Shown here piece after piece: positions 9,881 through 20,902 of a DNA stretch of 64,000 nucleotides (within the stretch, counting starts at the first letter, position 1; each line of letters begins with the position of its first letter). The translations under genes and the position numbers were made by a program. Source of the DNA: Eucommia ulmoides (taxonomy: Eukaryota > Streptophyta > Magnoliopsida > Garryales > Eucommiaceae); assembly GCA_016647705.1 (NCBI GenBank), contig JAENRU010000185.1:62001-126000 (forward strand), read 5' to 3'. Below the pieces are notes generated by a model, which was not told the DNA's origin, searched no databases, and was given only the letters and a program-made list of their open reading frames with translations.

Positions 9881-11432
9881 ATGATTTCTGAATCCCAAAC
9901 ATCCATAAAACTCCCAATCCTAGACATGTCTGAACCATCTTCTGTCTCCACTCTTGCTGATGCCTGTAAAGAGTGGGGTTTTTTCCTCATAAAAAACCAT
10001 GGCATCTCCAAAGATCTTTACAACAAAATCCATTCACTATCCAAACAAGTCTTTGGCCTCCCTCTTGATATTAAGCTTAAACTCGGTCCTTTCTCGTCTA
10101 TAAAGACTTACACTCCTCATTTCATAGCCTCTCCTTTTTTTGAGAGCCTTAGAGTTTCTGGACCGGATTTTGCTGCCTCGGCTCAGAGTTCTGCTGATGT
10201 TCTTTTAGATCAACAAAATAATGAATTCAGGTAAGTATTTAAACCGCTTTTTGGACCTTTCAAACTGTCTGTGAAACGGGTATTTAGTATTTTTTTAACA
10301 TGATTTTTTGCCTGATTTCTGTTGATGATAAGTTATTTATGAACAGCTGTTTTTCTTTTGTCTCGGATAAATCGCACTTTGCACCCCTAAGTTTATGTAC
10401 AGTCACATATTGCTCCTTGAAATTTCAGCTCTTTGCAGATTTTTCGGTATAGTTTGTTTTTCGTGCTTAATTGGCACTATTAACCGTTTTTCTTTGGGGT
10501 TTTGGGGAGGGAGGCAATATTCTCACTGGTTGAGTCATGTGACTTACGCGTGAAGAGAAACTAGTGTTACACGTAAAAAAATTAAATTGCAGAGAAAATT
10601 GTGTTTTACGTAAAAATAAATAAATTGCAATTTGGTCCCTGTTATCGTGAAAAAATGATTTGAACTGTGTAATTGAGAGAATTAGACACAAATACCAAAC
10701 TTTGGGAAGCAACGTAAAAAAAAAAGTGAACTTTATGGATCAACATGCCATCTGGCAAAAACTTCGAGGGTACAAACTGATATTTATCATTTTATCTGAT
10801 GCAGTGAGATATTGCAAGAATATGGAAGCAAGATGACAGAACTATCAAAGGGCATTGTGAAGATTGTGTTGAAATGCCTCGGAGATGACTTCAAGAAGAA
10901 ATTTTACGAATCCGAGTTCAAAAACTGCCACGGGTATTTAAGAATAAACAACTATTCATCGCCTGAATCCCTCCAAGAACAAGAACAAAAAGAACAAGAA
11001 CAAGAAGCTGAAGGTCTCGGAATGCACACAGATATGAGCTGCGTAACGATTGTTTATCAAGATGAAATCGGCGGTCTCCAAGTGAGATCAAAAGAAGGAA
11101 AATGGTTAGATTTGATCCCTTGTGAAGGGACCCTTGTTGTGAACATTGGTGATATGTTGCAGGCTTGGAGCAATGAGAAGTTCAGGTCTTCTGAGCATAG
11201 AGTTGTTCTCAAACAACCCACGAATCGCTTTTCTTTGGCTTTCTTTTGGTGTTTTGATGATGAGAAAGTGATTTTGGCACCTGATGAAGTTGTGGGAGAG
11301 AAGAATGAGAGGATTTACAGGGCTTTTGTTTGCTTGGATTATTTGAAATTCAGAGAAAATGATGAGAAAGGTAAGTTTGAGAAAGTTGGGTTCACTGTCA
11401 AAGATTTTGCAGGGGTTGGAGTGCAAAATTGA
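9881..11432 (+). CDS. 2-oxoglutarate/Fe(II)-dependent dioxygenase, gibberellin-20-oxidase-like (DOXC class)
   Basis: Exon 1 is 9881-10230 and exon 2 is 10805-11432, joined within a Ser codon (AG|T) by GTAAGT and GCAG; the product is 325 residues. The N-terminal DIOX_N part starts 'IKLPILDMSEP' with 'CKEWGFFLIKNHGIS' at about 29-43. The jelly-roll domain holds the iron ligands H191 and D193 (GLGMHTDMS) and H248 (SSEHRVV), and the 2-oxoglutarate-binding pair R258/S260 (NRFSLAFF). All catalytic residues are therefore present. The hallmark substrate motifs of true GA 20-oxidases are missing (RINNYSSPES stands where NYYPxCQKP is expected), so the substrate is unknown. A glutamine/glutamate repeat (QEQEQKEQEQEAE, about 174-186) interrupts the region just before the HxD motif. 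The 574-bp intron is mostly a MITE. The start is the first ATG after a short leader. Confidence 0.93.
10368..10797. mobile_element. MITE-like element of the 'TGCACCCCTAAG' family filling the dioxygenase intron
   Basis: The left end (GATAAATCGCACTTTGCACC) is approximately the reverse complement of the right end (ACTTCGAGGGTACAAACTGA then TATTTATC). The terminal word 'TTTGCACCCCTAA-GTTT' or its complement also borders repeats at 11555-11795, 41438-41826 and 48788-48925. The element lies between the donor at 10231 and the acceptor at 10804, and ends within ten bases of the acceptor. Confidence 0.6.
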
Positions 11433-11554
11433 AGATGAAAAAGGTTAGTCTGCACATAGTAGAAGTTACATGTAATTTGTGAATTCAAGTTCCCTTTTTT
11501 TTTCCCCCCCATATTTTCATGATTTTAATGATTGTGTATTGATATATATATTTT

Positions 11555-11795
11555 CAATTGCATTTTCACCCCTAAAGTTCAGACTCGGTAGCTACTTGCA
11601 CCCTAAACTTTAAATTGTCACACGCTGTACCCTAATGTTTGAAATATGTATCAAAAATGCCAATTATCGGTTTGATCTTTCTAGGCGAACTTACAAATTT
11701 TAGTGTGTAATGTACCGGGATGAAATTTTTTGGTAAAAGTGCAACGGGATGTGCGCTTCGAGGGTGCAAAATGCAATTTATCCCTTTTTTTTTTT
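11555..11795. mobile_element. MITE-like element of the 'TGCACCCCTAAG' family, 3' of the dioxygenase gene
   Basis: It begins GCATTTTCACCCCTAAAGTT and ends near CGAGGGTGCAAAATGCAATT, forming imperfect terminal inverted repeats. A 23-T run follows. It starts about 120 bp past the dioxygenase stop codon, so it may lie in the 3' UTR. Confidence 0.55.
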
Positions 11796-11799
11796 TTTT

Positions 11800-13065
11800 T
11801 TTTTTTTTGGGAGTGAAGGATGGGAAAGAGAATAGAGGGAAATGGGGTGGTTGCATATGGAGAGCTTTGACTTTGTTGGTAGTTAATAACATAATGGTTG
11901 TACAGTTGGAGGTCCAAATGACAAGCAATTGTGAAAAATTGCTTTTGTTTGTATGCCTATTGGGAACACAATGATTGCCCATTTTTGAATCATGTAGAAA
12001 TCTTGTTCCCTTTTCTTTCTTAGGGAGTGTTATTACCACTCCAAAAACATCCACTTACCCTCTAATTTTACTCACTGTCCGGTAACGGTTTTTAACTATG
12101 TTGTCGTTTTTAAACCAAAAAGTACTTAAAAATAAGTGTTTGTTTTGCGCTTTAAAAAATAAAAAAACTAAGGCCTCATTTGGTTCCTTGATTTCTATTC
12201 TGGCTCTCAAAATTTTAGAAAAACTACATTTGGTAAACAAGTTTCTATTTCCAAATTTTTTAGAGTATTTTTTTGAATTCTTTAAAAATCTAAAAAAGAA
12301 AAAAAAATATTAATTCATATTTATTTACACAAAATTATTCTTACTACCATCTTGTCTGTCATTACCATCACGTCGGCTAAGAAATATGTATATTTTTTGT
12401 CGTACATTTAAAAAAAAAAAAAAAAAAAACAAATGTTACAATCAAACGTGTTTCTTTGTTTCTATTCTCATAAATTAAAAGAAACAATTTTCAAAAAATG
12501 ATCGTTACCAAGCATCTTTTATTCTCAAAATACTCTATATCAATTTTTAAAATGCAAAAAAATAAGGAAGTTGGTTTTCATTTCTCTAGTTATTTAAGGG
12601 ATCGATGGCATAGAATTTTTTAATCTAAATTTTTTCAATTCTTTATGAAATTGTTTAGGATTAAGAGATCGTTTATATTATAAACATATTTTTTGATTTT
12701 TTAATTTATGTTTACTTTAAACTAAAAATATTTTTTTTAAAATAATATAAAAAAAAATAAAAATTGTTACCTTCATAGAAATTGTTCTTGTAAAAATAGA
12801 TTGCAATAGGAGTTTTTGAGAGTGAAAATAGCCTTTTTCTTTTTTCTTTTTTTAATTTAATGCTTTAATGATGATTTTTTTAGCATTGGAAATTAAACTT
12901 GTCTTTGTCTAGGAGATCCTGATGGGGATTGTAAGATTTGTTGGGACACCTTATTTTCATCAAGATTGATTCACATGAAGTGGTTGGACCCCTCTCTCCT
13001 ATTTCATTTACACAATAATTGTGTTCTCACTTAGTGCTTTATGGAGAACCATCATGGAGAAAATT
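11800..13065. other. AT-rich repeat-like DNA, no gene
   Basis: I see no gene. At 12174 a Tourist-like left end stands after CTAA (GGCCTCATTTGGTTCC), but I could not find its right end, so the element may be truncated. Several homopolymer A/T runs follow. Confidence 0.45.
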
Positions 13066-13067
13066 TA

Positions 13068-13680
13068 GGTTGCGTTTGGGTGAGGGATTTAACAAATTTA
13101 AGATATTTGTCAAATGATAGGATTTTAAAATTCTGGATTTTGAAATCCCTTCATTTTACAAATCCATTATTTAGATAGTTGTTTGAGCTGAAGTATTTGA
13201 ACGTGTAATAGAAATAGAGCTGGAACGCCGGTGGTCGTCGTGAAAGAGGCGTTGGCAATTGTCGGCGAATGAGATGCTCCATTGTTTCCTTCTCCTCCGT
13301 CGTCAACTACCAAGGTGAAACTCTACTTTCATGGTGGCGGAGCTTGAACGATTGCGACCCCTAATTGCGAACCTAATCATCGATTGTGAACCTGCGAGAA
13401 AGAGGAGCTCTCATCGGCAAAGGAGGAGCTCTCGTCGGTGGCGGTCGTCGCGAGAAGGAGAGGCAGCGACAACGAAGAAATGGTCGTGAGAGAAGGGCTT
13501 GGTCGCAAGAATGTGATTTGTGAAATGCTTTGACAAATAACACCCCTACCAAAGTTATTTTCAAATTCCTCTTTCCACCTTTATTTTTTAAGACAAGGAT
13601 ATGTCAAATCCCTTTTCATAACTATCCAAATAAAGTATTTGTTAAAAGTGGATTTTAAATCTTTCCCCTAAATGAAATCC
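13068..13680. mobile_element. Candidate Tourist-like element with GC-rich core
   Basis: The left end is GGTTGCGTTTGGGTGAGGG after TTA. The right side (AAATCTTTCCCCTAAATG) is a weak inverted match. The core (about 13215-13510) is rich in GTCGTCG and GAGGAGCTCTC, with a short direct repeat of the latter, in AT-rich surroundings. This GC-rich core in an AT-rich shell recalls the elements at 4685 and 20903, although the sequence differs. No transposase is visible. Confidence 0.4.
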
Positions 13681-13699
13681 ATCATCGATCACTTAGAAT

Positions 13700-14290
13700 A
13701 CTCAAAAATAATATATAATTTAAAAGAGTTACTTCACTTGAAACTTTTGGAACTTCGTAACAATTTCTAATGTATTTTTTTTTATTTTTTTTAACAATTT
13801 TCTCCTAATTTTTAGGAAATAAAAGAAATAAAAAATGCACATCAACTCCCATTAATAAATGCATAAAGTTTCCTAGTTGTTTTATGTGTAGAATACTCAT
13901 TTGAAATTAAATACTCTCAACTTAACCATCAATTTGCCAAGTCAACAATTAGCCCAAAAATAAATAAATAATTATATATAGATGGCAATAGTCAACTATA
14001 TATATATATATATATATATTTGTTTATTTTAAGTGCTTGATGATGATTATGCCACAATCACATGGTTCCTTAAATTATGATGAAGGGATATGTTTTAATC
14101 CAATAAGTAAGGTGTTGGATTAATTATTTGTCAAGTTTTGATTGGCATATTCATATAAAATTGGAAATCCTTTAGATTTAAATCTATTGGTTTACTTGAA
14201 TTTTGTCTGAAGATTAATGCAAACCTTATAGGATAGTAACCAACAAAACTACCATTTGGAGCACAAGGAAATATAGTTATAAGAAGATAC
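13700..14290. other. AT-rich intergenic DNA, no gene seen
   Basis: It contains a (TA)n microsatellite at about 13998-14020. No other feature is recognised. Confidence 0.5.
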
Positions 14291-14890
14291 TGGATAATTG
14301 GTTAATAGTTTCAATTAAACGATCTATTCTATAAATTTTTAATTTTAATTTTGAATTGAATATAATTTTTTTCAGTATGTTTTATCGTGTGTTTTAGTCT
14401 TATAATAATGTTTCCTTATATCTTTAATCAAATACTTTTAATTAGAATTTGTTTGTCGTTTCTACCGATGGCCACCCTAAGTCACTGCCTCCGTTGGCCT
14501 CAGTTTTCAGGTTGCAAAGTCCGGCCGCCGGCTGCTTGAATTTTTTTAAATTACATGTAACTATTTTTTTGTGTATTTTTCAGTTATATGTAACTATTTT
14601 TTGGTATATTTTTTAGTTGTAAGCAATTATTTTTTAGTGTATTTTACGGTATTTTGTAATTATATTTTTAGTGTATTTCTTAATTACATTCATGTGATTT
14701 TTCAACTATCGATAATCGGAAAAGGTAGTTCAATGTAACCAAAAAATATAATTAAAAAACATTACTAAAAATCGGTAAAAAAATCCGGCAACTGGAGGTC
14801 TGACGACTTGTGATGGCTAGAATTTGATAGTTAGAATCTGGTAGCCGGTAGTGCTCGGGTGATACTTGGCAAGCCAACCCTAATTGAGAT
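14290..14890. repeat. Dispersed repeat with GC-rich 'CGGCC' island, copy 1
   Basis: The order of words is: a 'TTCCTTATATCTTTAATCAA' phrase, a GC-rich island with GGCCTC and CCGGCCGCCGG, then tandem 'TTACATGTAACTATTTTTT' units, then their complement and a second GC-rich island with CCGGCAACTGGAGG. The same order recurs at 15790-16110 and twice at 29815-30610. The complementary outer halves suggest a large foldback element, but I could not fix the ends. Confidence 0.55.
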
Positions 14891-14997
14891 ATTACTTTGT
14901 ATGAACACTATGAGAATAAAACTAAAATACTTATTTGGTTTAATTTTTTTATTAATTTTGTGTGATTTTTAGTATCTCACAGCTATTATCCAAATAC

Positions 14998-15790
14998 ACA
15001 CACACACACTAGGGTATAATCCGTGCTTGAAGACATGAATTTTAATTTTTTTTTTATTATAAAATTTATCATTAATTTAATATAAAAAATGACATAATTT
15101 AGCAAAAAAAGTGACATATTCCCCTTTATTTCTATAACATTCTCAAATTATCAACTCATGTTTTGTAATGAACACGACATAAATAAATACGACCAATAAA
15201 AAATAAAAAAATATTTTGACATAATCCTTTTTTTTTATACAATACACTCCATTATTAAAAAAATTATTTTCAAATGAACACAACTAATAATTATTGTACA
15301 AAAAATTTGGACATAATTCCTTTTATTTATATGATATTACAAATTCTCAACTCTTTTATAAAAACACGACACTAACAAATACGACCAATAACAATCAAGC
15401 ACAACAATAACTAACACAATCATATCATAAACAATTATTTTCTAATGGACAACAATTCCATAGTCTACAATATGAACTTTAACAATACGAAAAATAATAA
15501 AAAAAATTAATTATATACATTATAAATTTAGCAATATAAGTCCACCACTCAGGACACTGTAGCCCACCACTCAAGGCTACTGTAACTTATTACTTTAATT
15601 ATATATTGTCAAGCCATACATTCTCTATATTTGTCTTCAATATTTGAAATATCACATGTTTGTATATCGTCTAATAATAATAATAATCTATTTTCTCTTT
15701 TGTTTTTGAAGTAGGGATAATTGGTCAATAGTCCCAAATAGAAAATATAATTTAATTGGATTTTAAGTTGAATATAAATTCTTTAATTAT
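14998..15790. other. AT-rich DNA with 'ACACACTAGGG' repeat start, no gene
   Basis: A phrase 'CACACACTAGGGTATAATCC' at about 14999 resembles the start of the repeats at 28290 and 28991. The rest is AT-rich with an (AAT)n patch at about 15675. No coding signal is seen. Confidence 0.4.
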
Positions 15791-16110
15791 ATTTTGACTT
15801 CTTTTTTAGTTCCATGGTCAATGTTACCTTATATCTCCAATCAAATATTACCAATTAAGGTTTGCATTGTCTACTACCGCCTAGCGTCGGACGTCAAGCC
15901 TCTGGTAGCCAAAATCCGACCATCAGGTGCGAAATTTTTTAATTACATGTAACTATTTTTTTAGTACATTTTTATTTATTTATATTTTAATATATGTTTT
16001 AGTTACATTCATATAATTTTTCGACAACCGGTAATAAAAAATTATAACTAAAATGTATATTAAAAAAATTCACTAAAAAAATCAAACTCGTTGTACCGAT
16101 CAATTTCATG
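15790..16110. repeat. Dispersed repeat with GC-rich island, copy 2
   Basis: 'TTACCTTATATCTCCAATCA' is followed by a GC-rich island (CGTCGGACGTCAAGCCTC) and 'TTACATGTAACTATTTTTTT'. This is colinear with copies at 14290 and 29815-30610. It appears cut short at its right side. Confidence 0.5.
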
Positions 16111-16539
16111 ACTGGGCCTTTCGATTTTCAAAGAAGCATGTGGATTACGTCTGCATCGTCCGGGTGAGAGACCACCATCGTCGGAGGGGATAGATTCAGC
16201 ATTGTCGTCTTCGAAGTGGATAGGAGGGCACCGCCATGTTTGGGGTGGGTGGTTGTCATCGCAGTTATATGGGTGGTGGTGTTTGTTGGGTTTTGTTTTT
16301 GGATTAGATGAAGAAGATGGTGGAATTTGATATATTACATCTCAATGTTTAAAATAAATTGTTTTTAAGACACATAAATCAAAATTTTAAAAAACATATT
16401 ATTTAGTATTATATATATTTTAAATTTAAAATAACAAAAAAAAAAAAAGAAAAGAAAATGAGTCATTTTATATTTTTTTTAACAAAATTTTAATTTTCTG
16501 CTTTGATATAAGTACGAGAGATAAAGTTTGAGTTTTTCA

Positions 16540-18036
16540 AGCGATCAAGGACTATGTGCTCTTCGCCTCCATCAACTCCTTCTCAGTCATGATGCTCTTT
16601 CAGCTCCACACAACGCTGGAGAGGGGCATTGAGGGGGAGGCCTCACCCTCGGCCCCCTAAGTTGTCGAAACGATCAACCCCCTAAGTCGTCGAAACGATC
16701 TGGGGAACCAAGGGAATTACCTTTGGGACCATTACCAAGCTCAGTCCTTAACTAGCCCCCGTATCCCGAGATGGTCTCGTTCCCCCACTCGCTTCAAATC
16801 GTTTGATCACACTCATTGGCAGCGATCTGACCAAAATCGCACAGCTGGAGGAAAGCGTTTAGGCTAGGGACAAGGGGAAGAACACCCTTCTCGGGTTGGA
16901 GGAGCGTCCACCATGTTGATAAGAAGTTGATGGAGTCATCTTTGATGAACCAGACTTCCAGCTTAGGCTAGAATTAAAAGAGGAAGAAGATAAGAAAGAT
17001 GAAAGTTTGATAGGTGCATGGTCTATGATAAAACGAAAATAAGAATGAAACAAAAGAATACCGTACATCGGATACCGGACACCGCTCAGAATGAAAGCTC
17101 TTAGAAAACTCACACAAGTGTGAAATAAGGCGCCTAGACCCTCTATTTATAGAAATAGAGAGAGGGAAGGCCAATCGTCGCCAATCCAACGGTCCCCCCC
17201 CCCCCCCCCCCCACCCCACCCCAATCCGCATGCAAGTCACGGCGGGGGGACACGTGTCATCCATCCGATGGTCCTTCCCCACATCTCCAATTAAAGACTT
17301 GTGCAGTGTGAAGTGCGACAGTCGTTCCCGAGCACAAGTCCCAAGCACCTCACTCATTGCTGCTCGTGACCGAGGCAACTAATGTGGGAAAAATCCACCA
17401 CCCATCGACCTCCACTGAGAGACCAACACATGGCGGTGTGATCCCCTGTTGAAGTCCACCTCGTTCACCAAATGATCTCCTAGGACCCATCAGTGTGGCC
17501 TACTTTGTTCACCAACCTGTGGCCAAAATGCTCCCCGATCTCATGTCTGCTTACTATAACGAATCAACTGGTCGAGCTAAGGTCACCAACCTCACTCTGA
17601 AAAATACCGTCCAACAACCAGCGCTGAGGGGTTCTCAACCAAGATCCCCAAGCCGATCTCTGACCACTGACCATTAGGTAGAGTTTTCATGCCCTCAGGA
17701 AAGTCCCCAATCCCCCATGGGCTAGACTTTCTCTCCTATTCATCTAGGTCTGCCCATGGGCTCATCCTGATGAGCCGAAGGACAAGGCCCAATGGCCTAA
17801 TCGCCTCACGCGCCTTTTCATTGGCCACGTGCTAAGTTATCTTAATGAATCACACTTATGGCCCTAATTTCACGGCGCTAACTGTTCACCTCGCCTATAA
17901 ATCGCCTAACATTCAATGCCTTAACTAATGCTCAACAACCCACTTGAAGCATATAATTGTTTTTTTCCTGAGCTCTTACTCTCACGTTGGAGAAATTTTG
18001 TTGGACACATCTTAACGGGTCTTTGTGCAGGTACTA
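16540..18036. mobile_element. Old GC-richer retrotransposon remnant, left part (interrupted by solo LTR)
   Basis: This segment is clearly less AT-rich than its neighbours. At 16540-16660 an open stretch reads IKDYVLFASINSFSV, and further fragments are coiled-coil-like (QLRLELKEEEDKK at about 16960-17000), which recalls plant LTR-element gag regions, but stops and frame breaks are frequent. A TATA-like CCTATAAATCGCC stands at about 17895. The segment is split by the solo LTR at 18037, and its continuation probably lies at 20693-20800. The family is not certain. A run of 19 C with nearby A (17194-17220) is a candidate i-motif or G-quadruplex site. Confidence 0.4.
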
Positions 18037-18233
18037 TGTAAGACCCCGATTTTTTTTATATGCGAACAATTTCAGTCGTATTTTATAATATTTCAAAAAT
18101 ACCGGGGTGGATTGCGATATTAATTATGTAATTTAAAAGTTTAGGAGCCAAATTGTAATTGTTAAAACATTATAATTAGAAATGGGTTAAAATGAAAACT
18201 TAATTAAAGAGAAGGGGGGTTGGTACAATTATG

Positions 18234-18269
<36 letters not shown>

Positions 18270-18326
18270 AGAGGCGGTAGAAAATGATCGGAGGAGAGAT
18301 GGCCACTTGGCTGGCCATTTGATCAC

Positions 18327-18365
<39 letters not shown>

Positions 18366-20692
18366 CACACACACACATATAATACATATCCACACACACC
18401 TCGAGAGATCGGAGAAAAATCCAGAGAGAGAGGAGAACTGGAGGAAAGAGAGAAAGGAAGAGAGAAAGATTGTCGGTCGGAGGGGTGTGCTTCGGCGGTG
18501 GTTTGTTCAGGTTGGGGGAGGGGGGGTTGGTGAGTCTGTGTGTGTGTGACGATGTGTATGCTTGCATGTTTGTGTGTTTTCTAGTTCCGTCGTCGGTGTG
18601 TCGTTTGGTCTGTCTTGCAAGGGTTTTGATCATCGGCGACAATAACAAAGAGAGAAAGAGAAGTTCCGGCGTGTGTGTGTGTGATCCGTTGCTGTTCATC
18701 CGTCGGTGGAGTGTGGATGATTGTTCAACGTCGCCGGTAAGTGTGTGTTCCATGTTTTCTGTTTTGGTTTGGTGCTGTCGTGTGTGTATTGCCTCTGTAT
18801 GTGTGTGTCTTTGCCGTCAATTGTGTGGGTGTTGTGTGTGTGTTGTGATCAGTGTGTGTGTGTCTGAATGATTGTGTGTGTATGTCGTTGGTTTTGGGAG
18901 GTAGTGGTATGGTCCGACAGCAGACGATGGTAAAGGTGGTAGAGTTGGGTGAAACTGGTGGTGTATGTGGGTATGGGTGTGTGTGTGTTGCGGTGTGCAT
19001 GTAGGGGTGGGTGTTGTGTGTGTAGGGACGCTCAGGTGGTGGTGATTGCCGGAGTTAGTGAGGAGAGAGAGAGTGGTCGGCTGGAATTAGCAAAACAGAG
19101 CAGATGGGAGGAGGAGTGTTCGCCTAGGCGGTGGTTCTTTCGCCTAAGCGGTAGAGATTCAGTGTGCAGAGGTGGCTCTTTGCCTAGGCGGTGGGGAGTT
19201 CGCCTAGGCGGTGGGTCTGGGAGCAGGAATATAAACTATTTTTTTTTTAAGAAGATCGACAATCGTTTCGGAGCGGGTACGTTTCTCGTTATATTTTGCG
19301 ATTGTTAAATTAAATTACTAGCACTAAAAGGTCGAAAGGACGATAATAAATATCGAGACCATTAACATGAATAAATTTTATATAGTAAAACTTTAACGGA
19401 ACAATACTAGTTAAATAGTAATATTTCATAATAAAATGCGGAAAATAGGAAATTACGAAATTTAGGGTCTACAATTCATGATTGACTTATGTTTACATAA
19501 AATATTAATTTAGGTCTTGTCCCTATTAGGTTTGTAGGCATCGGAATATTGGTAAAGGATAGTTGGTAAGCGTATACGAAAATAGATATTCAGGTGAGTG
19601 TACTGTCTTCTTGCTAAATCTATTTTCATATACATATGATGGAAAAATGTGTTTATTTAAAAGTGGACGAATTTGTAACTTATATGGATCAAGCGGATTT
19701 GGGTGTTTTGAAAATGTGAATTTCGTTGGTTTTTAAAGAAAAATGTGGAAAGAAATGATTTATTGAAATCAGTGGGTTTTTAAAAAAAAGTGAAAAACAT
19801 GATTTTTTGGATTAAATCGATTTTAGAAATAGAGGTTGATGATATTGGTTTGATGATGACGTTATTGATTTGACGATGTTGATTGGACTATGCCATAGTT
19901 TATGTCATGTCCGGAGGGTGATCCGGCAAATGGTGATTGATATTATGTCCTCCGGAGACGTCTGGTAGGTGATTATCTATGCAGTTAGTTCTGCTAGGAA
20001 GGCATATCCTACGGATGGTACGGTACCGTTACAACTCCCGATCGTGAGGTTAAAATGATCACTATGGCTAGCCAGAGAGTGGTGTGGTGTTTGAGGTGTG
20101 GTGTTTTATCGTATTGGTGTTTTATTATATATGGTGATTGGAATGAGAAAAAATTATATATCATTTTATACTGGATGGATTTGGATGGTTTTCATATATT
20201 TTGATTTATTTCCACTACTTAGTTGGGATATGATATATATACATATACATATAAAGGTTGATTCTGAAATGGCAAGAAAATGAGTTTTTATTATCTGATG
20301 AGCTACTTATATTATGAGATTTTTATTTGATATGTGATGTTTATATATTTTATGTTTGGTTCATCTAAAATATTTTTATTGAGAAGACAGTACACTCGTA
20401 GGTGGAGCAATTAGGAGTCGGTCCCCTACTGGCACTGGGTGGAGTCATATGAGAGTTTTGAGATGAGCTGTCAGAGGTGAACCAGTAAGAGGTTCATGGG
20501 TAATCTATATTTCATTATACTTATATTTAGGGACGGGTGTGTCCTTATATGAGAGATTATGTATATCCTATATAAACGATTGTATAGTGATGTAGGCATA
20601 TTGTAATATATTAGTTGATTGAATGTTCAGGTGATGTCGTGTTGTCGTCACGCCGGTCCCGAGATGACGGGTGTCCGGGACGGGTCGTGACA
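18037..20692 (+). mobile_element. Solo LTR of a large-LTR retrotransposon (probably Ty3/Gypsy), 2656 bp
   Basis: The segment begins TGTAAGACCCCGATTTT and ends GGGTCGTGACA, so it has the canonical TG...CA ends. It is flanked by a perfect 5-bp duplication TACTA (18032-18036 and 20693-20697). There is no second LTR, primer binding site or polyprotein, so it is best explained as a solo LTR left by recombination. 'GTGACA' just before a tRNA-Met primer site is a familiar LTR end in plant Gypsy elements, which supports the class call but does not prove it. Inside are (TA)n and (CA)n microsatellites (18240-18380), a GT-rich tract (18535-19025), a cluster of CGCCTAGGCG palindromes (about 19122-19210) and a long-distance inverted repeat. 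Open frames inside come from the GT/CA repeats and are not genes. Confidence 0.85.
19120..19212. repeat. Cluster of CGCCTAGGCG-type palindromes
   Basis: Four copies of CGCCTAGGCGGTGG or close variants (two have changed bases: CGCCTAAGCGGT and TGCCTAGGCGGTGG) occur within 93 bp, at irregular spacing. Each contains the 10-bp perfect palindrome CGCCTAGGCG or a one-base variant. They lie inside the solo LTR. Confidence 0.8.
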
Positions 20693-20900
20693 TACTAGCT
20701 CGGATTTGAAGACATTGTCCGTTGAACCTTGACTGTTGATCGCAAATCGTCCAGAGAACTATGAACTCCGTACTCAAGACCTCTAATTTAGCAAAAAATC
20801 TTCTTCACAACTGAATCAACTATGGGTATGAACCAAATTTAGACACTAATAGTAACTAATTTCGTTAGGTATTCATGTTAATTTAAGCAAAAAAATCAGA
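20693..20900. mobile_element. Right continuation of the element split by the solo LTR
   Basis: After removing the solo LTR and one TACTA copy, the sequence at 18031 (GGTACTA) runs directly into GCTCGGATTTGAAGACATTG. Composition is similar on both sides. I could not identify the element's own end. Confidence 0.35.
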
Positions 20901-20902
20901 CA

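Noticed and set aside
13373..13564. Arg/Pro-rich 63-codon minus-strand frame
   Set aside because: It is the antisense of the GTCGTCG-rich core of a candidate transposon; low complexity.
18238..18871. Long overlapping frames of 133-171 codons on both strands
   Set aside because: They are translations of GT/CA and TA microsatellites within the solo LTR, not proteins.
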